A stretch of DNA of 12,662 nt from Bacteroidota bacterium (GTDB lineage Bacteria; Bacteroidota; Ignavibacteria; UBA10030), in assembly GCA_003519375.1 (NCBI GenBank), contig DOWV01000158.1, positions 1 through 12,662 on the forward strand. The letters run 5' to 3'. Shown piece after piece: positions 1 through 5,200 of the stretch; the first letter of the stretch is position 1; every line of letters starts with the position of its first letter. The position numbers and the translations under genes were made by a program. A model generated the notes under the pieces. That model ran no database searches. It saw only the letters and a list, made by a program, of their open reading frames with translations, and was not told the origin of the DNA.

Positions 1-3
1 GAG

Positions 4-24
4 TCAGAAGACAGAAGTCAGAAA
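4..24. repeat. Heptamer tandem repeat, three imperfect units
   Basis: Three consecutive 7-base units read TCAGAAG, ACAGAAG and TCAGAAA. They lie just outside the terminator of the T9SS cargo gene. The unit is too short and too few in number to be a CRISPR or a coding repeat. It looks like a slippage-type intergenic microsatellite. A second heptamer family sits on the other side of the terminator. Confidence 0.5.
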
Positions 25-28
25 CGGT

Positions 29-56
29 AAAACAAAAAGCCCCCTTCCGGGGGCTT
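29..56 (-). terminator. Rho-independent terminator of the T9SS cargo gene
   Basis: On the minus strand AAGCCCCC, loop GGAA and GGGGGCTT form an uninterrupted 8-bp GC-rich stem (49-56 with 37-44). It is followed directly by TTTTTGTTTT (29-38). It starts 25 bases past the stop codon of the minus-strand gene, which is where that gene's terminator should lie. Confidence 0.9.
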
Positions 57-65
57 CCTCCGATC

Positions 66-83
66 GCTGATAGCTGACCGCTA
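66..83. repeat. Second heptamer repeat, GCTGAnn type
   Basis: GCTGATA, GCTGACC and the partial unit GCTA follow one another between the terminator and the stop codon of the T9SS gene. The last unit overlaps the stop codon (CTA on this strand). This is a short, imperfect array with no visible function. Confidence 0.4.
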
Positions 84-1052
84 TTTCACGAGTTGCATCT
101 TCTTCTCTGCGAGAAAACTTCCCGCCTGAATTCTGTACACATACATCCCGCTGGCAAGATTGCGTCCATCGAATGTCGCAGTATGTGTACCCGCTCCGAA
201 ATCCGCGTCCACGAGCTTCGCCACTTCCCTTCCAAGCGCATCATACACCGTCAAGGAAACGTGCTCCGGTTGAGCGATGGTGAAGGAGATCCTTGTCGAC
301 GGATTGAATGGGTTCGGATAATTCGATCCGAGCGAATATCCATCAGGCACTGAAGCATTCAGCTCGTTTTCATCTGACTGCTGGTCATCCAACGCCTGAC
401 CGATCTCCGGCAGATCCTTTCCATCCCACAACAGGAATTTGGCCGCCGCAATCTTCGCTTTCAGGTCTTCATCCAGACCGTTCATTCTTCTCAGACGCTG
501 GACCGCCTGTGCAAATACTTTTCTGAATCCCGGGCCGAAGTCGCTCTTGTGAGCTTCGTACCACTCTTTCACCATTTTCTTCGACTCCACTCTCCATGCT
601 TTTCCGAGAGGTCTTGCTTCCTTGCCGATCTCCTGCAGTGTGGACTTGTACTTTGTCGCGAGCGGCTTGAGATTCTTCAACATCTCATCGCGCTTCTCCT
701 TCAATAGTCTGCCCTGCGTCCTCAATTCTCTGAGTTTCCGTACTTCTTTTGCCAGGCGCGCTGCCCTGACATCCGCCGCGAGTTTCTTTCCCGCACCCTT
801 CAACCTTGTCGCCTGATGACGTAGCGCATTGAGAGTCTGCAGGTCTTCCGGAGACATGGCGTCGTCGAGCGTTCCCTTCCATTCCCGCATCTTTGGTATG
901 ACATTGCTTTGAGCCCAGTTCCGTGCATCCTTGAAGAGCTCTTTAAGCGCTTCTTTCGTTTTTGGATCAACCGGTCTCGCCGGGATCTGGCCTGAGGCAG
1001 ACACGACGAGGAAAAGCGTCAGGAGCACAATCACTCCAAGTTTGGTTTTCAT
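81..1052 (-). CDS. Secreted protein with basic helical passenger and T9SS type A sorting domain
   Basis: 323 residues from the ATG at 1052; a GTG four codons upstream (1064) is an alternative start. Residues 1-21 form a Sec signal peptide (lysines, a run of Leu/Val, then SASGQ). Residues 25-225 are predicted helical, rich in Lys, Arg, Glu and Leu with almost no aromatic core, probably coiled coil; the stretch MSPEDLQTLNALR faintly recalls Spy/CpxP-type periplasmic chaperones, but I do not claim that family. A linker rich in Asp, Glu and Asn leads to the sorting domain (about 240-323), with YPNPFNPST, LTVYDALGREVAKL, GMYVYRI and a closing KKMQLVK. In known systems this domain directs export across the outer membrane by type IX secretion and is then removed. 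The passenger function is unknown. The gene stands alone, convergent with nothing in view and divergent from the asparaginase gene. Confidence 0.88.
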   Translation of the reverse strand: MKTKLGVIVLLTLFLVVSASGQIPARPVDPKTKEALKELFKDARNWAQSNVIPKMREWKGTLDDAMSPEDLQTLNALRHQATRLKGAGKKLAADVRAARLAKEVRKLRELRTQGRLLKEKRDEMLKNLKPLATKYKSTLQEIGKEARPLGKAWRVESKKMVKEWYEAHKSDFGPGFRKVFAQAVQRLRRMNGLDEDLKAKIAAAKFLLWDGKDLPEIGQALDDQQSDENELNASVPDGYSLGSNYPNPFNPSTRISFTIAQPEHVSLTVYDALGREVAKLVDADFGAGTHTATFDGRNLASGMYVYRIQAGSFLAEKKMQLVK

Positions 1053-1182
1053 ACGAAGCCCCACGCAGAAATTATTATCGGTTAGTTGATGCTCCGCTAC
1101 TATGCTATAGACAGACAGTACAAGTCTTGGGTTTAATCCCCATCACCGGATGAGAAAACCGGCAGCCTTCCCTCCCTGTATC

Positions 1183-1214
1183 TTAGCAATTCTGGACGGA
1201 AATTGCTACATTTG
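1183..1214 (+). promoter_or_regulatory. Candidate Bacteroidota-type promoter of the asparaginase gene
   Basis: TACATTTG at 1207-1214 matches the Bacteroidota -7 consensus TAnnTTTG exactly. The upstream TTAG at 1183-1186 is one base from the -33 TTTG, with a 20-base gap, within the usual range. Transcription would start near 1221, about 38 bases before the ATG at 1259. The type of sigma factor used by this organism is inferred. Confidence 0.45.
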
Positions 1215-1258
1215 CTGCGATTCCGGACTTGAAGATCGGAGACTCAGGAGAGGATTGC

Positions 1259-1750
1259 ATGGGAACAAGGATTTTTGTCACGGGCGGGACGTTCGATAAG
1301 GAATATAACGAGCTTGATGGCAAGCTCTTTTTCAAAAACACGCATCTTCCGGAGATGCTCGAGCTCGGACGCAGCAAGGTCGACGTCGATATCCGGACGC
1401 TGATGATGATCGACAGCCTGGAAATGACCGACGCGGACCGACTGATCATTCTCGACCACTGCCGCCGGTCAAAAGAAGAGAAGATCGTCGTCACACACGG
1501 GACAGACACGATGGAGGTGACGGCCCGCGTTCTTGGCGAGGCAATCAGCGGGAAAACCATAGTGCTCACGGGCGCAATGATCCCCTACAAGTTCGGAAGC
1601 TCGGACGGGCTCTTCAATCTCGGAAGCGCACTTGCATTCGTCCAGTCACTCCCGCACGGCGTTTACATCGCGATGAACGGAAAATGCTTCCGCTGGGACA
1701 ACGTGCGGAAAAACAAGCGTACAGGGATTTTCGAGGAAGTGAAAGGATGA
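1259..1750 (+). CDS. Single-domain type I asparaginase-like protein
   Basis: 163 residues. It matches only the N-terminal catalytic domain of bacterial L-asparaginases, which normally have about 330 residues in two domains. Visible active-site elements are VTGGTFDK with the nucleophile-position Thr11, nearby Tyr16, the HGTDTM box with Thr82-Asp83, LTGAMIPYK..SSDG near 103-116, and a lysine around 151 in the segment equivalent to the Lys162 region of E. coli AnsB. The expected reaction is hydrolysis of asparagine or a related amide, but the C-terminal domain that completes the active site between subunits is absent, so the substrate is uncertain. Stand-alone copies of this domain occur in other bacteria. 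The start at 1259 is chosen because GGAGAGG lies 6-12 bases upstream and the protein then begins directly with the family's first strand; the 10-codon upstream extension has no support. Its stop overlaps the next ATG (ATGA). Confidence 0.85.
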   Translation: MGTRIFVTGGTFDKEYNELDGKLFFKNTHLPEMLELGRSKVDVDIRTLMMIDSLEMTDADRLIILDHCRRSKEEKIVVTHGTDTMEVTARVLGEAISGKTIVLTGAMIPYKFGSSDGLFNLGSALAFVQSLPHGVYIAMNGKCFRWDNVRKNKRTGIFEEVKG

Positions 1751-1998
1751 CCGGACGCGATCCTGATGTGATTGTTGTCGGCGCGGGGCTTGCGTGCGCG
1801 AAGTACCTGAATGACCATCACGTCTCCGTGCGGATCATCGAGGCATCCGATGCTTTGGTGGGACGCGTGCGCACAGACAAGGTGGATGGTTTCCTGCTCG
1901 ACAGGGGCTTCCAGGTCCTCCGCGGAAATGCTTCCATCGAGGGGGCTCTCATCTCGGGCAGGCGTGCAGCGGAAGCGATTATTCGCGATATTCACTGA
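1747..1998 (+). pseudogene. Remnant of FAD-dependent amine oxidase / phytoene-desaturase-like oxidoreductase
   Basis: An 83-residue open frame that carries both ends of a flavoprotein normally over 400 residues long. The N-terminal part has the Rossmann strand DVIVVGAGLA, then a second strand RIIEA with the acidic ribose-binding residue, then GRVRTD and DGFLLDRGFQVL. The next residues, RGNASIEGALISGRRAAEAI, are typical of the extreme C-terminus of the same family (FAD-contacting loop and last helix). About 330 residues between them are missing in frame. Within the nucleotide-binding motif three residues also seem lost: relatives read GAGLAGLACA where this reads GAGLACA, so the third glycine of GxGxxG is gone, and the usual GGRVR is VGRVR. 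Such a product could not bind FAD normally. It overlaps the asparaginase stop by ATGA, so the two were probably an operon. An assembly collapse is the alternative explanation. Confidence 0.75.
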
Positions 1999-2035
1999 GA
2001 CACTCACATACGATAACTTCAAGACGACAACGCTG

Positions 2036-2641
2036 ATGGCTGTACAACTCTCGGAAAACGAAATCATACGAAGAGCCCAAAAGGGAGACGAGCGAGCATT
2101 CACTCAGCTCGTCAAGACCTATGAGGACCTCGTCTACAGCTTTGCATTCAAAGTGTGCAGGGACAGTGACAAGGCGAGCGAGACGTGGCAGGACACATTC
2201 GTCAACGTGTATCGAAAACTCCACCAATTTGATGGCAGGTCGAAGTTCACGACCTGGCTTTATTCGATCGTCACCAACAACTGCCGGATGAAGAGACGCC
2301 AGCGCAAGCTCGACAAGGCTTCCGTCTCAATCGACGCGACGACAGCGCTGAGCGATCACCCCGTCGTGGACGAAGAGGGTCACACAATCCAGACGATCCC
2401 ATCATGGAAGGAAACGCCGCTCGACACGGTAATGGACAAGGAGCTGCAGGGAGTGCTTGATGAGGCCATTCAGCAGCTCCCGTTTGACTATCGTGTCGTT
2501 TTCGTGCTACGCGACATTGAAGGGCTTTCGGCGCAAGAAGCAGGCAAAGTCCTGAAATTGAGCGTCCCTGCCGTCAAATCACGTTTGCGCCGGGCACGTG
2601 TTTTTTTGCGCGAGCGCCTAAACCCTTATATGACAGCATGA
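2036..2641 (+). CDS. ECF-type RNA polymerase sigma factor, SigR-like by context
   Basis: 201 residues. Region 2 spans about 20-90 (ENEIIRRAQKGDERAF, then DLVYSFAFKV, DTFVNVYRKLHQFDGRSKFTTWLYSI and NNCRMKRRQRK), which recognises the -10 element and core polymerase. A variable linker at 92-130 precedes region 4 at about 135-195 (LDEAIQQLPFDYRVVFVLRDIEGLSAQEAG and VKSRLRRAR), the helix-turn-helix for the -35 element. Length and absence of region 3 fit the ECF group. The ATG at 2036 is taken because the family homology begins there; no strong Shine-Dalgarno site precedes it, and the frame is open further upstream through the flavoprotein remnant. The stop overlaps the ATG of the zinc anti-sigma gene by ATGA, which implies coupled translation of a sigma/anti-sigma pair. 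Its regulon cannot be deduced here. Confidence 0.92.
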   Translation: MAVQLSENEIIRRAQKGDERAFTQLVKTYEDLVYSFAFKVCRDSDKASETWQDTFVNVYRKLHQFDGRSKFTTWLYSIVTNNCRMKRRQRKLDKASVSIDATTALSDHPVVDEEGHTIQTIPSWKETPLDTVMDKELQGVLDEAIQQLPFDYRVVFVLRDIEGLSAQEAGKVLKLSVPAVKSRLRRARVFLRERLNPYMTA

Positions 2642-2877
2642 AGAAAAAGACTGTACACTGTCCCGATGTGCTCAAGCATATCTGCGAAGAGCTCGACACC
2701 AAGCTCACCACAGCCCAGTGCCGTGAACTCAAGCGGCATCTGTCGAAATGCCCCAATTGCACAGCATACCTCGACAGCCTCAAGACGACGATCAAACTGT
2801 ACTCCTCTGTCCCCACCAAACATCCTCCCCAGAAACTACGAAAACAATTGTTTGCCACCCTGAAGCTCAAGCCCTGA
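2638..2877 (+). CDS. RsrA-like zinc-binding anti-sigma factor (ZAS), copy 1
   Basis: 79 residues, soluble, no membrane segment. It carries the ZAS motif H34-x3-C38-x2-C41. Further cysteines are at 8, 16 and 28. With an offset of three residues, C8, C28, H34, C38 and C41 coincide with C11, C31, H37, C41 and C44 of Streptomyces RsrA, the redox-sensing anti-sigma factor of SigR, and the spacing to the N-terminal LD turn is also similar. In RsrA oxidation of these thiols releases zinc and the sigma factor. That this protein senses oxidation is an inference. The C-terminal stretch LRKQLFATLKL is a basic helix. The ATGA overlap with the sigma gene identifies its partner. A diverged paralogue lies at 3420-3668. 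The last codons and stop fall inside a 20-base direct repeat. Confidence 0.85.
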   Translation: MKKKTVHCPDVLKHICEELDTKLTTAQCRELKRHLSKCPNCTAYLDSLKTTIKLYSSVPTKHPPQKLRKQLFATLKLKP

Positions 2878-2881
2878 TTTT
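2862..2881 (+). repeat. Direct repeat, left copy
   Basis: GAAGCTCAAGCCCTGATTTT covers the last codons and stop (KLKP-stop) of anti-sigma copy 1. It matches 18 of 20 bases at 3004-3023. One mismatch is synonymous in this reading frame and the other lies beyond the stop. The two copies bracket the composite inverted repeat. Confidence 0.6.
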
Positions 2882-2888
2882 CACAAGC

Positions 2889-2966
2889 TGATCGTGAGCA
2901 CCGCCAGACCCGCCCGGCCGTACCGTTCGGACGTGTCGTTCGGGCGGGCTGGTCTGCCCACGATCA
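2889..2966. repeat. Composite inverted repeat between anti-sigma copy 1 and DUF2892 gene
   Basis: Two nested perfect 8-bp arms are visible: TGATCGTG (2889-2896) with CACGATCA (2959-2966), and CCCGCCCG (2909-2916) with CGGGCGGG (2941-2948). Additional pairing of AGACC (2906-2910) with GGTCT (2951-2955) is an alternative inner register. The loop holds CGTTCGG twice (2924-2930 and 2937-2943). No T-run follows, so it is not a standard terminator. The 239-base gap 2878-3116 otherwise shows only the direct repeat copy at 3004-3023 and the ribosome binding site of the next gene. It could be a small palindromic repeat element or an RNA structure separating the genes. Confidence 0.55.
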
Positions 2967-3003
2967 CATAGCCTCGGGAGCAGAGCTTCTGAGGGGCGAA
3001 TGG

Positions 3004-3023
3004 GAAGCTCAAACCCTGATTCT
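3004..3023 (+). repeat. Direct repeat, right copy
   Basis: GAAGCTCAAACCCTGATTCT repeats the end of anti-sigma copy 1 with two mismatches, 142 bases downstream. Read in the equivalent frame it still gives KLKP-stop, but the sequence just upstream does not resemble the gene. It may be a trace of duplication or of insertion of the palindromic element. Confidence 0.55.
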
Positions 3024-3106
3024 TCCCAACCAAATACACCTGAATCCTTTTCCCCGTTCAAGCATCGTACTGTATGAATCCCTTCTTTCACATTATCACA
3101 CAAATC

Positions 3107-3110
3107 GAGG
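3107..3110 (+). promoter_or_regulatory. Ribosome binding site supporting a TTG start
   Basis: GAGG ends 6 bases before the TTG at 3117. No in-frame ATG or GTG occurs near the beginning of the conserved DUF2892 sequence, so this site decides the start. Confidence 0.6.
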
Positions 3111-3116
3111 CATACT

Positions 3117-3332
3117 TTGAAACAGAACTTAGGAAGCACTGACCGATTCATCCGCGTACTCGCAGCTGTTGTCGTGGCTGCCTTGTACTTCACCGATCAG
3201 ATCTCCGGAATCGCTGCAATCGTACTGGGTCTGTTCGCAGTGATTTTTCTCGTCACCAGCGCAATGGGTTTTTGCCCTTTGTATCTCCCTTTCAAGCTGT
3301 CGACAAAGAAACCGGCGCCGGAAGGCAAGTAA
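3117..3332 (+). CDS. DUF2892 (YgaP-type membrane domain) family inner-membrane protein
   Basis: 71 residues starting at TTG. The N-terminal MKQNLGSTDRFIRVLAA is the conserved opening of the family. Two hydrophobic segments follow, about 12-26 and 30-50, and the second runs into GFCPLYLPF, the signature end with its single conserved cysteine. A basic tail KLSTKKPAPEGK would face the cytoplasm. In E. coli YgaP a related membrane segment is fused to a rhodanese domain; here it stands alone, so no rhodanese activity is expected. It lies between two paralogous zinc anti-sigma genes, which suggests membership in their regulatory cluster. Its biochemical role is unknown. Confidence 0.85.
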   Translation: MKQNLGSTDRFIRVLAAVVVAALYFTDQISGIAAIVLGLFAVIFLVTSAMGFCPLYLPFKLSTKKPAPEGK

Positions 3333-3350
3333 GAAGGTCCATTGGCAGCA

Positions 3351-3392
3351 AGGTTCGTTCTGCGGTTGCGGTGGGCAACCTCAGAACGGCCT
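3351..3392 (+). promoter_or_regulatory. Long hairpin upstream of anti-sigma copy 2
   Basis: GTTCTG (3357-3362) pairs with CAGAAC (3382-3387), and GGTTGC (3364-3369) with GCAACC (3375-3380), around a GGTGG loop with a single C/T mismatch. Outward, C3356 pairs with G3388 and AGGT with GGCCT after a bulged T, giving about 17 pairs. It lies between the stop of the DUF2892 gene and the ATG of copy 2. No T-run follows, so it is more likely a processing, stability or translation-control element than a terminator. Confidence 0.5.
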
Positions 3393-3419
3393 AATGTCAA
3401 ATCCTCCTCACTTTTCGCC

Positions 3420-3668
3420 ATGGAACAACATCATCGACATACGGACGCGTGCAAATCGATAGCCCGGAACCTTGAAGAACAGCTTGACAGGAAGGTTTCC
3501 CGACGAACTGCCGCAATGATCAAGAATCACTTGAAACGTTGCCCGAACTGCACGGCGTATTTCGATAGCTTGAAGAAAACGATTCTCCTCTACCGCTGCT
3601 ATCCCGATCCGCATGCCCCGGCCAGGATGCGCCAGAAACTGCTCGCCATCCTGCACCTCCGACACTAG
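3420..3668 (+). CDS. RsrA-like zinc anti-sigma paralogue, copy 2
   Basis: 82 residues from the ATG at 3420; a TTG 26 codons upstream would add sequence overlapping the hairpin and is unlikely. It is clearly homologous to copy 1 (shared CPNCTAY, DSLK and TI.LY). The ZAS motif is intact: H37-x3-C41-x2-C44, and C11 is present, so these four fall at the exact residue numbers of the zinc ligands in Streptomyces RsrA. The cysteine equivalent to C28 of copy 1 (RsrA C31) is absent, and an extra C60 occurs near the end. No second sigma factor is adjacent. It may be a second anti-sigma for the same sigma factor, a zinc or redox buffer, or a diverged duplicate. No clear Shine-Dalgarno site precedes it. 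Between it and cydA (3669-3832) I see only weak complementary blocks (AAGACC, GGTCTT, AAGACC) and no convincing promoter. Confidence 0.75.
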   Translation: MEQHHRHTDACKSIARNLEEQLDRKVSRRTAAMIKNHLKRCPNCTAYFDSLKKTILLYRCYPDPHAPARMRQKLLAILHLRH

Positions 3669-3832
3669 CAGAGTGCGGTAAGACCATTTCTTCTGAAAAG
3701 TTTTTGTTGCTTGGTGTCCTGGCAGCGGTCTTTTTCCGTAATTCAGCATCCCTTGAGAAGACCCTGCGGAGTGCCTTATCTCTTTTTTCATTATCTTCCG
3801 CTGAGATGATCCACTGAGACAGGACCTGCACC

Positions 3833-5167
3833 ATGGAAGACGCTCTTCTGATTCACCGACTCCAATTCGCCTTCACCATCATGTATCACTACCTCTTCCC
3901 CCAGCTTACCATGGGGTTAGGGCTGTTGATCGTTGTATTGAAGGTGATCGCCATTCGCAAGAACGATGAACGCTATCACGAAAGCGCACGCTTCTGGGCG
4001 AAGATCTTCGCCATCAATTTCGCTATGGGGGTCGTGACGGGAATTCCGATGGAATTTCAGTTCGGAACGAATTGGGCGCGATTCTCGACATTCGCCGGAG
4101 GCGTGATCGGTCAAACGCTTGCCATGGAAGGAGTGTTCGCGTTCTTCCTTGAGTCGAGCTTTCTGGGACTTTTCCTTTTCGGCGAAAAACGGCTCGGGCA
4201 AACGGGACATCTCCTTGCCGCATTCATGGTATTCCTTGGTTCATGGATTTCCGGCTATTTCATCGTCGCAACCAATGCATGGATGCAGCATCCGGTGGCG
4301 TATACCGTTGCGGCCGACACCACCCTCCATGTCAACGATTACTGGGGCCTCCTGTTCAATCCGTGGATCGGTTGGCAGTACACGCACACGATGATCGGCG
4401 CGGTCATTACTGCGGCATTCGTGATGGCTGCCGTTGGAGCTTACTATCTCCTCGCCCGAAGGGACACTGAACACGCGAAGATTTTCATCCGTGTCGGAAT
4501 CATTGCCGGCCTCTTTGCGTCGCTGCTCGTTGCCTTTCCAACCGGCGACGGCCAGGTCAAGAATGTCGCAGCGCATCAACCGGCAACGTTCGCCGGCATG
4601 GAAGGAATTTTTGAGACGAAGGAGGGTGCTGAGCTCATGTTGATCGGCCAGCCCGATATGGAGAAGCTCCGAATCGATAATCCTCTCTACGTCCCGAAGC
4701 TCCTCAGTTTCCTCACACACAATCGCTGGACAGCGGAAGTCAAAGGACTGCAGGCGTTTCCCAGGGACCAGTGGCCGACAAATATTCCGCTGCTCTACTA
4801 TAGCTACCACATCATGGTGGGACTTGGCACGATCTTCATCGCCATTATGCTTCTCTCGGCATTTCTCCTCTGGAAAAAGAAAATCTTTGAAGCCCGCTGG
4901 GCGCTCTGGATCCTGATGCTTGCGTTCCCATTTCCCTACATCGCGAATACCGCCGGGTGGATGACCGCCGAACTTGGCCGCCAACCCTGGCTGGTCTTTG
5001 GCTTGCTGAAAACTTCAGACGGCGCCTCTCCCATGGTCTCGGCAGGAAACGGGCTTTTCACACTTCTTGGTTTCCTGGGGATTTATTTTGTCATCGGCGT
5101 GCTCTTCCTCCTTCTTGTGATCAAGAAGATCAATCAAGGGCCGGCCGCAGAAACAACGCACTCTTAA
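3833..5167 (+). CDS. cydA: Cytochrome bd ubiquinol/menaquinol oxidase subunit I
   Basis: 444 residues, integral inner-membrane subunit carrying haems b558, b595 and d; it oxidises quinol and reduces O2 to water with high affinity, without proton pumping. Visible ligands and motifs: RLQFAFTIMYHYLF with His19, GQTLAMEGVFAFFLESSFLGLF with Glu99 and Glu107 of the proton path, His185 in WQYTHTMIGA, the Q-loop around 236-320 (GDGQVKNVAAHQP, FAGMEGIF with Glu257), Met328 in SYHIMVGLG as b558 ligand, and Glu380 plus GRQPW at 382-386. At 444 residues it is about 80 shorter than E. coli CydA, as in the short Q-loop type known from Geobacillus. The ATG at 3833 gives the standard N-terminus. cydB follows 33 bases after the stop. 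Confidence 0.97.
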   Translation: MEDALLIHRLQFAFTIMYHYLFPQLTMGLGLLIVVLKVIAIRKNDERYHESARFWAKIFAINFAMGVVTGIPMEFQFGTNWARFSTFAGGVIGQTLAMEGVFAFFLESSFLGLFLFGEKRLGQTGHLLAAFMVFLGSWISGYFIVATNAWMQHPVAYTVAADTTLHVNDYWGLLFNPWIGWQYTHTMIGAVITAAFVMAAVGAYYLLARRDTEHAKIFIRVGIIAGLFASLLVAFPTGDGQVKNVAAHQPATFAGMEGIFETKEGAELMLIGQPDMEKLRIDNPLYVPKLLSFLTHNRWTAEVKGLQAFPRDQWPTNIPLLYYSYHIMVGLGTIFIAIMLLSAFLLWKKKIFEARWALWILMLAFPFPYIANTAGWMTAELGRQPWLVFGLLKTSDGASPMVSAGNGLFTLLGFLGIYFVIGVLFLLLVIKKINQGPAAETTHS

Positions 5168-5200
5168 CGCATCGGGCATCAGTTACGGAGCAGGAGATTT

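Noticed and set aside
1183..1569. 128-residue minus-strand open frame over the asparaginase gene
   Set aside because: Ser/Ile/Val-rich shadow; the plus strand carries the TGGTF and HGTDT motifs.
1811..2035. 75-codon N-terminal extension of the sigma factor
   Set aside because: It overlaps the flavoprotein remnant in another frame and has no sigma homology; region 2 begins soon after the ATG at 2036.
3342..3419. TTG-initiated extension of anti-sigma copy 2
   Set aside because: It runs through the 3351-3392 hairpin, has no match to copy 1, and the ATG at 3420 gives a length equal to copy 1.
3676..3763. Complementary blocks AAGACC, GGTCTT, AAGACC upstream of cydA, and a weak TTGAGA/TTATCT promoter-like pair
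   Set aside because: Stems are only 6 bases with loops over 20, and the -10 match is poor; not distinguishable from chance.
4241..4984. 247-residue minus-strand open frame inside cydA
   Set aside because: Shadow of cydA; all haem ligands and membrane segments are on the plus strand.
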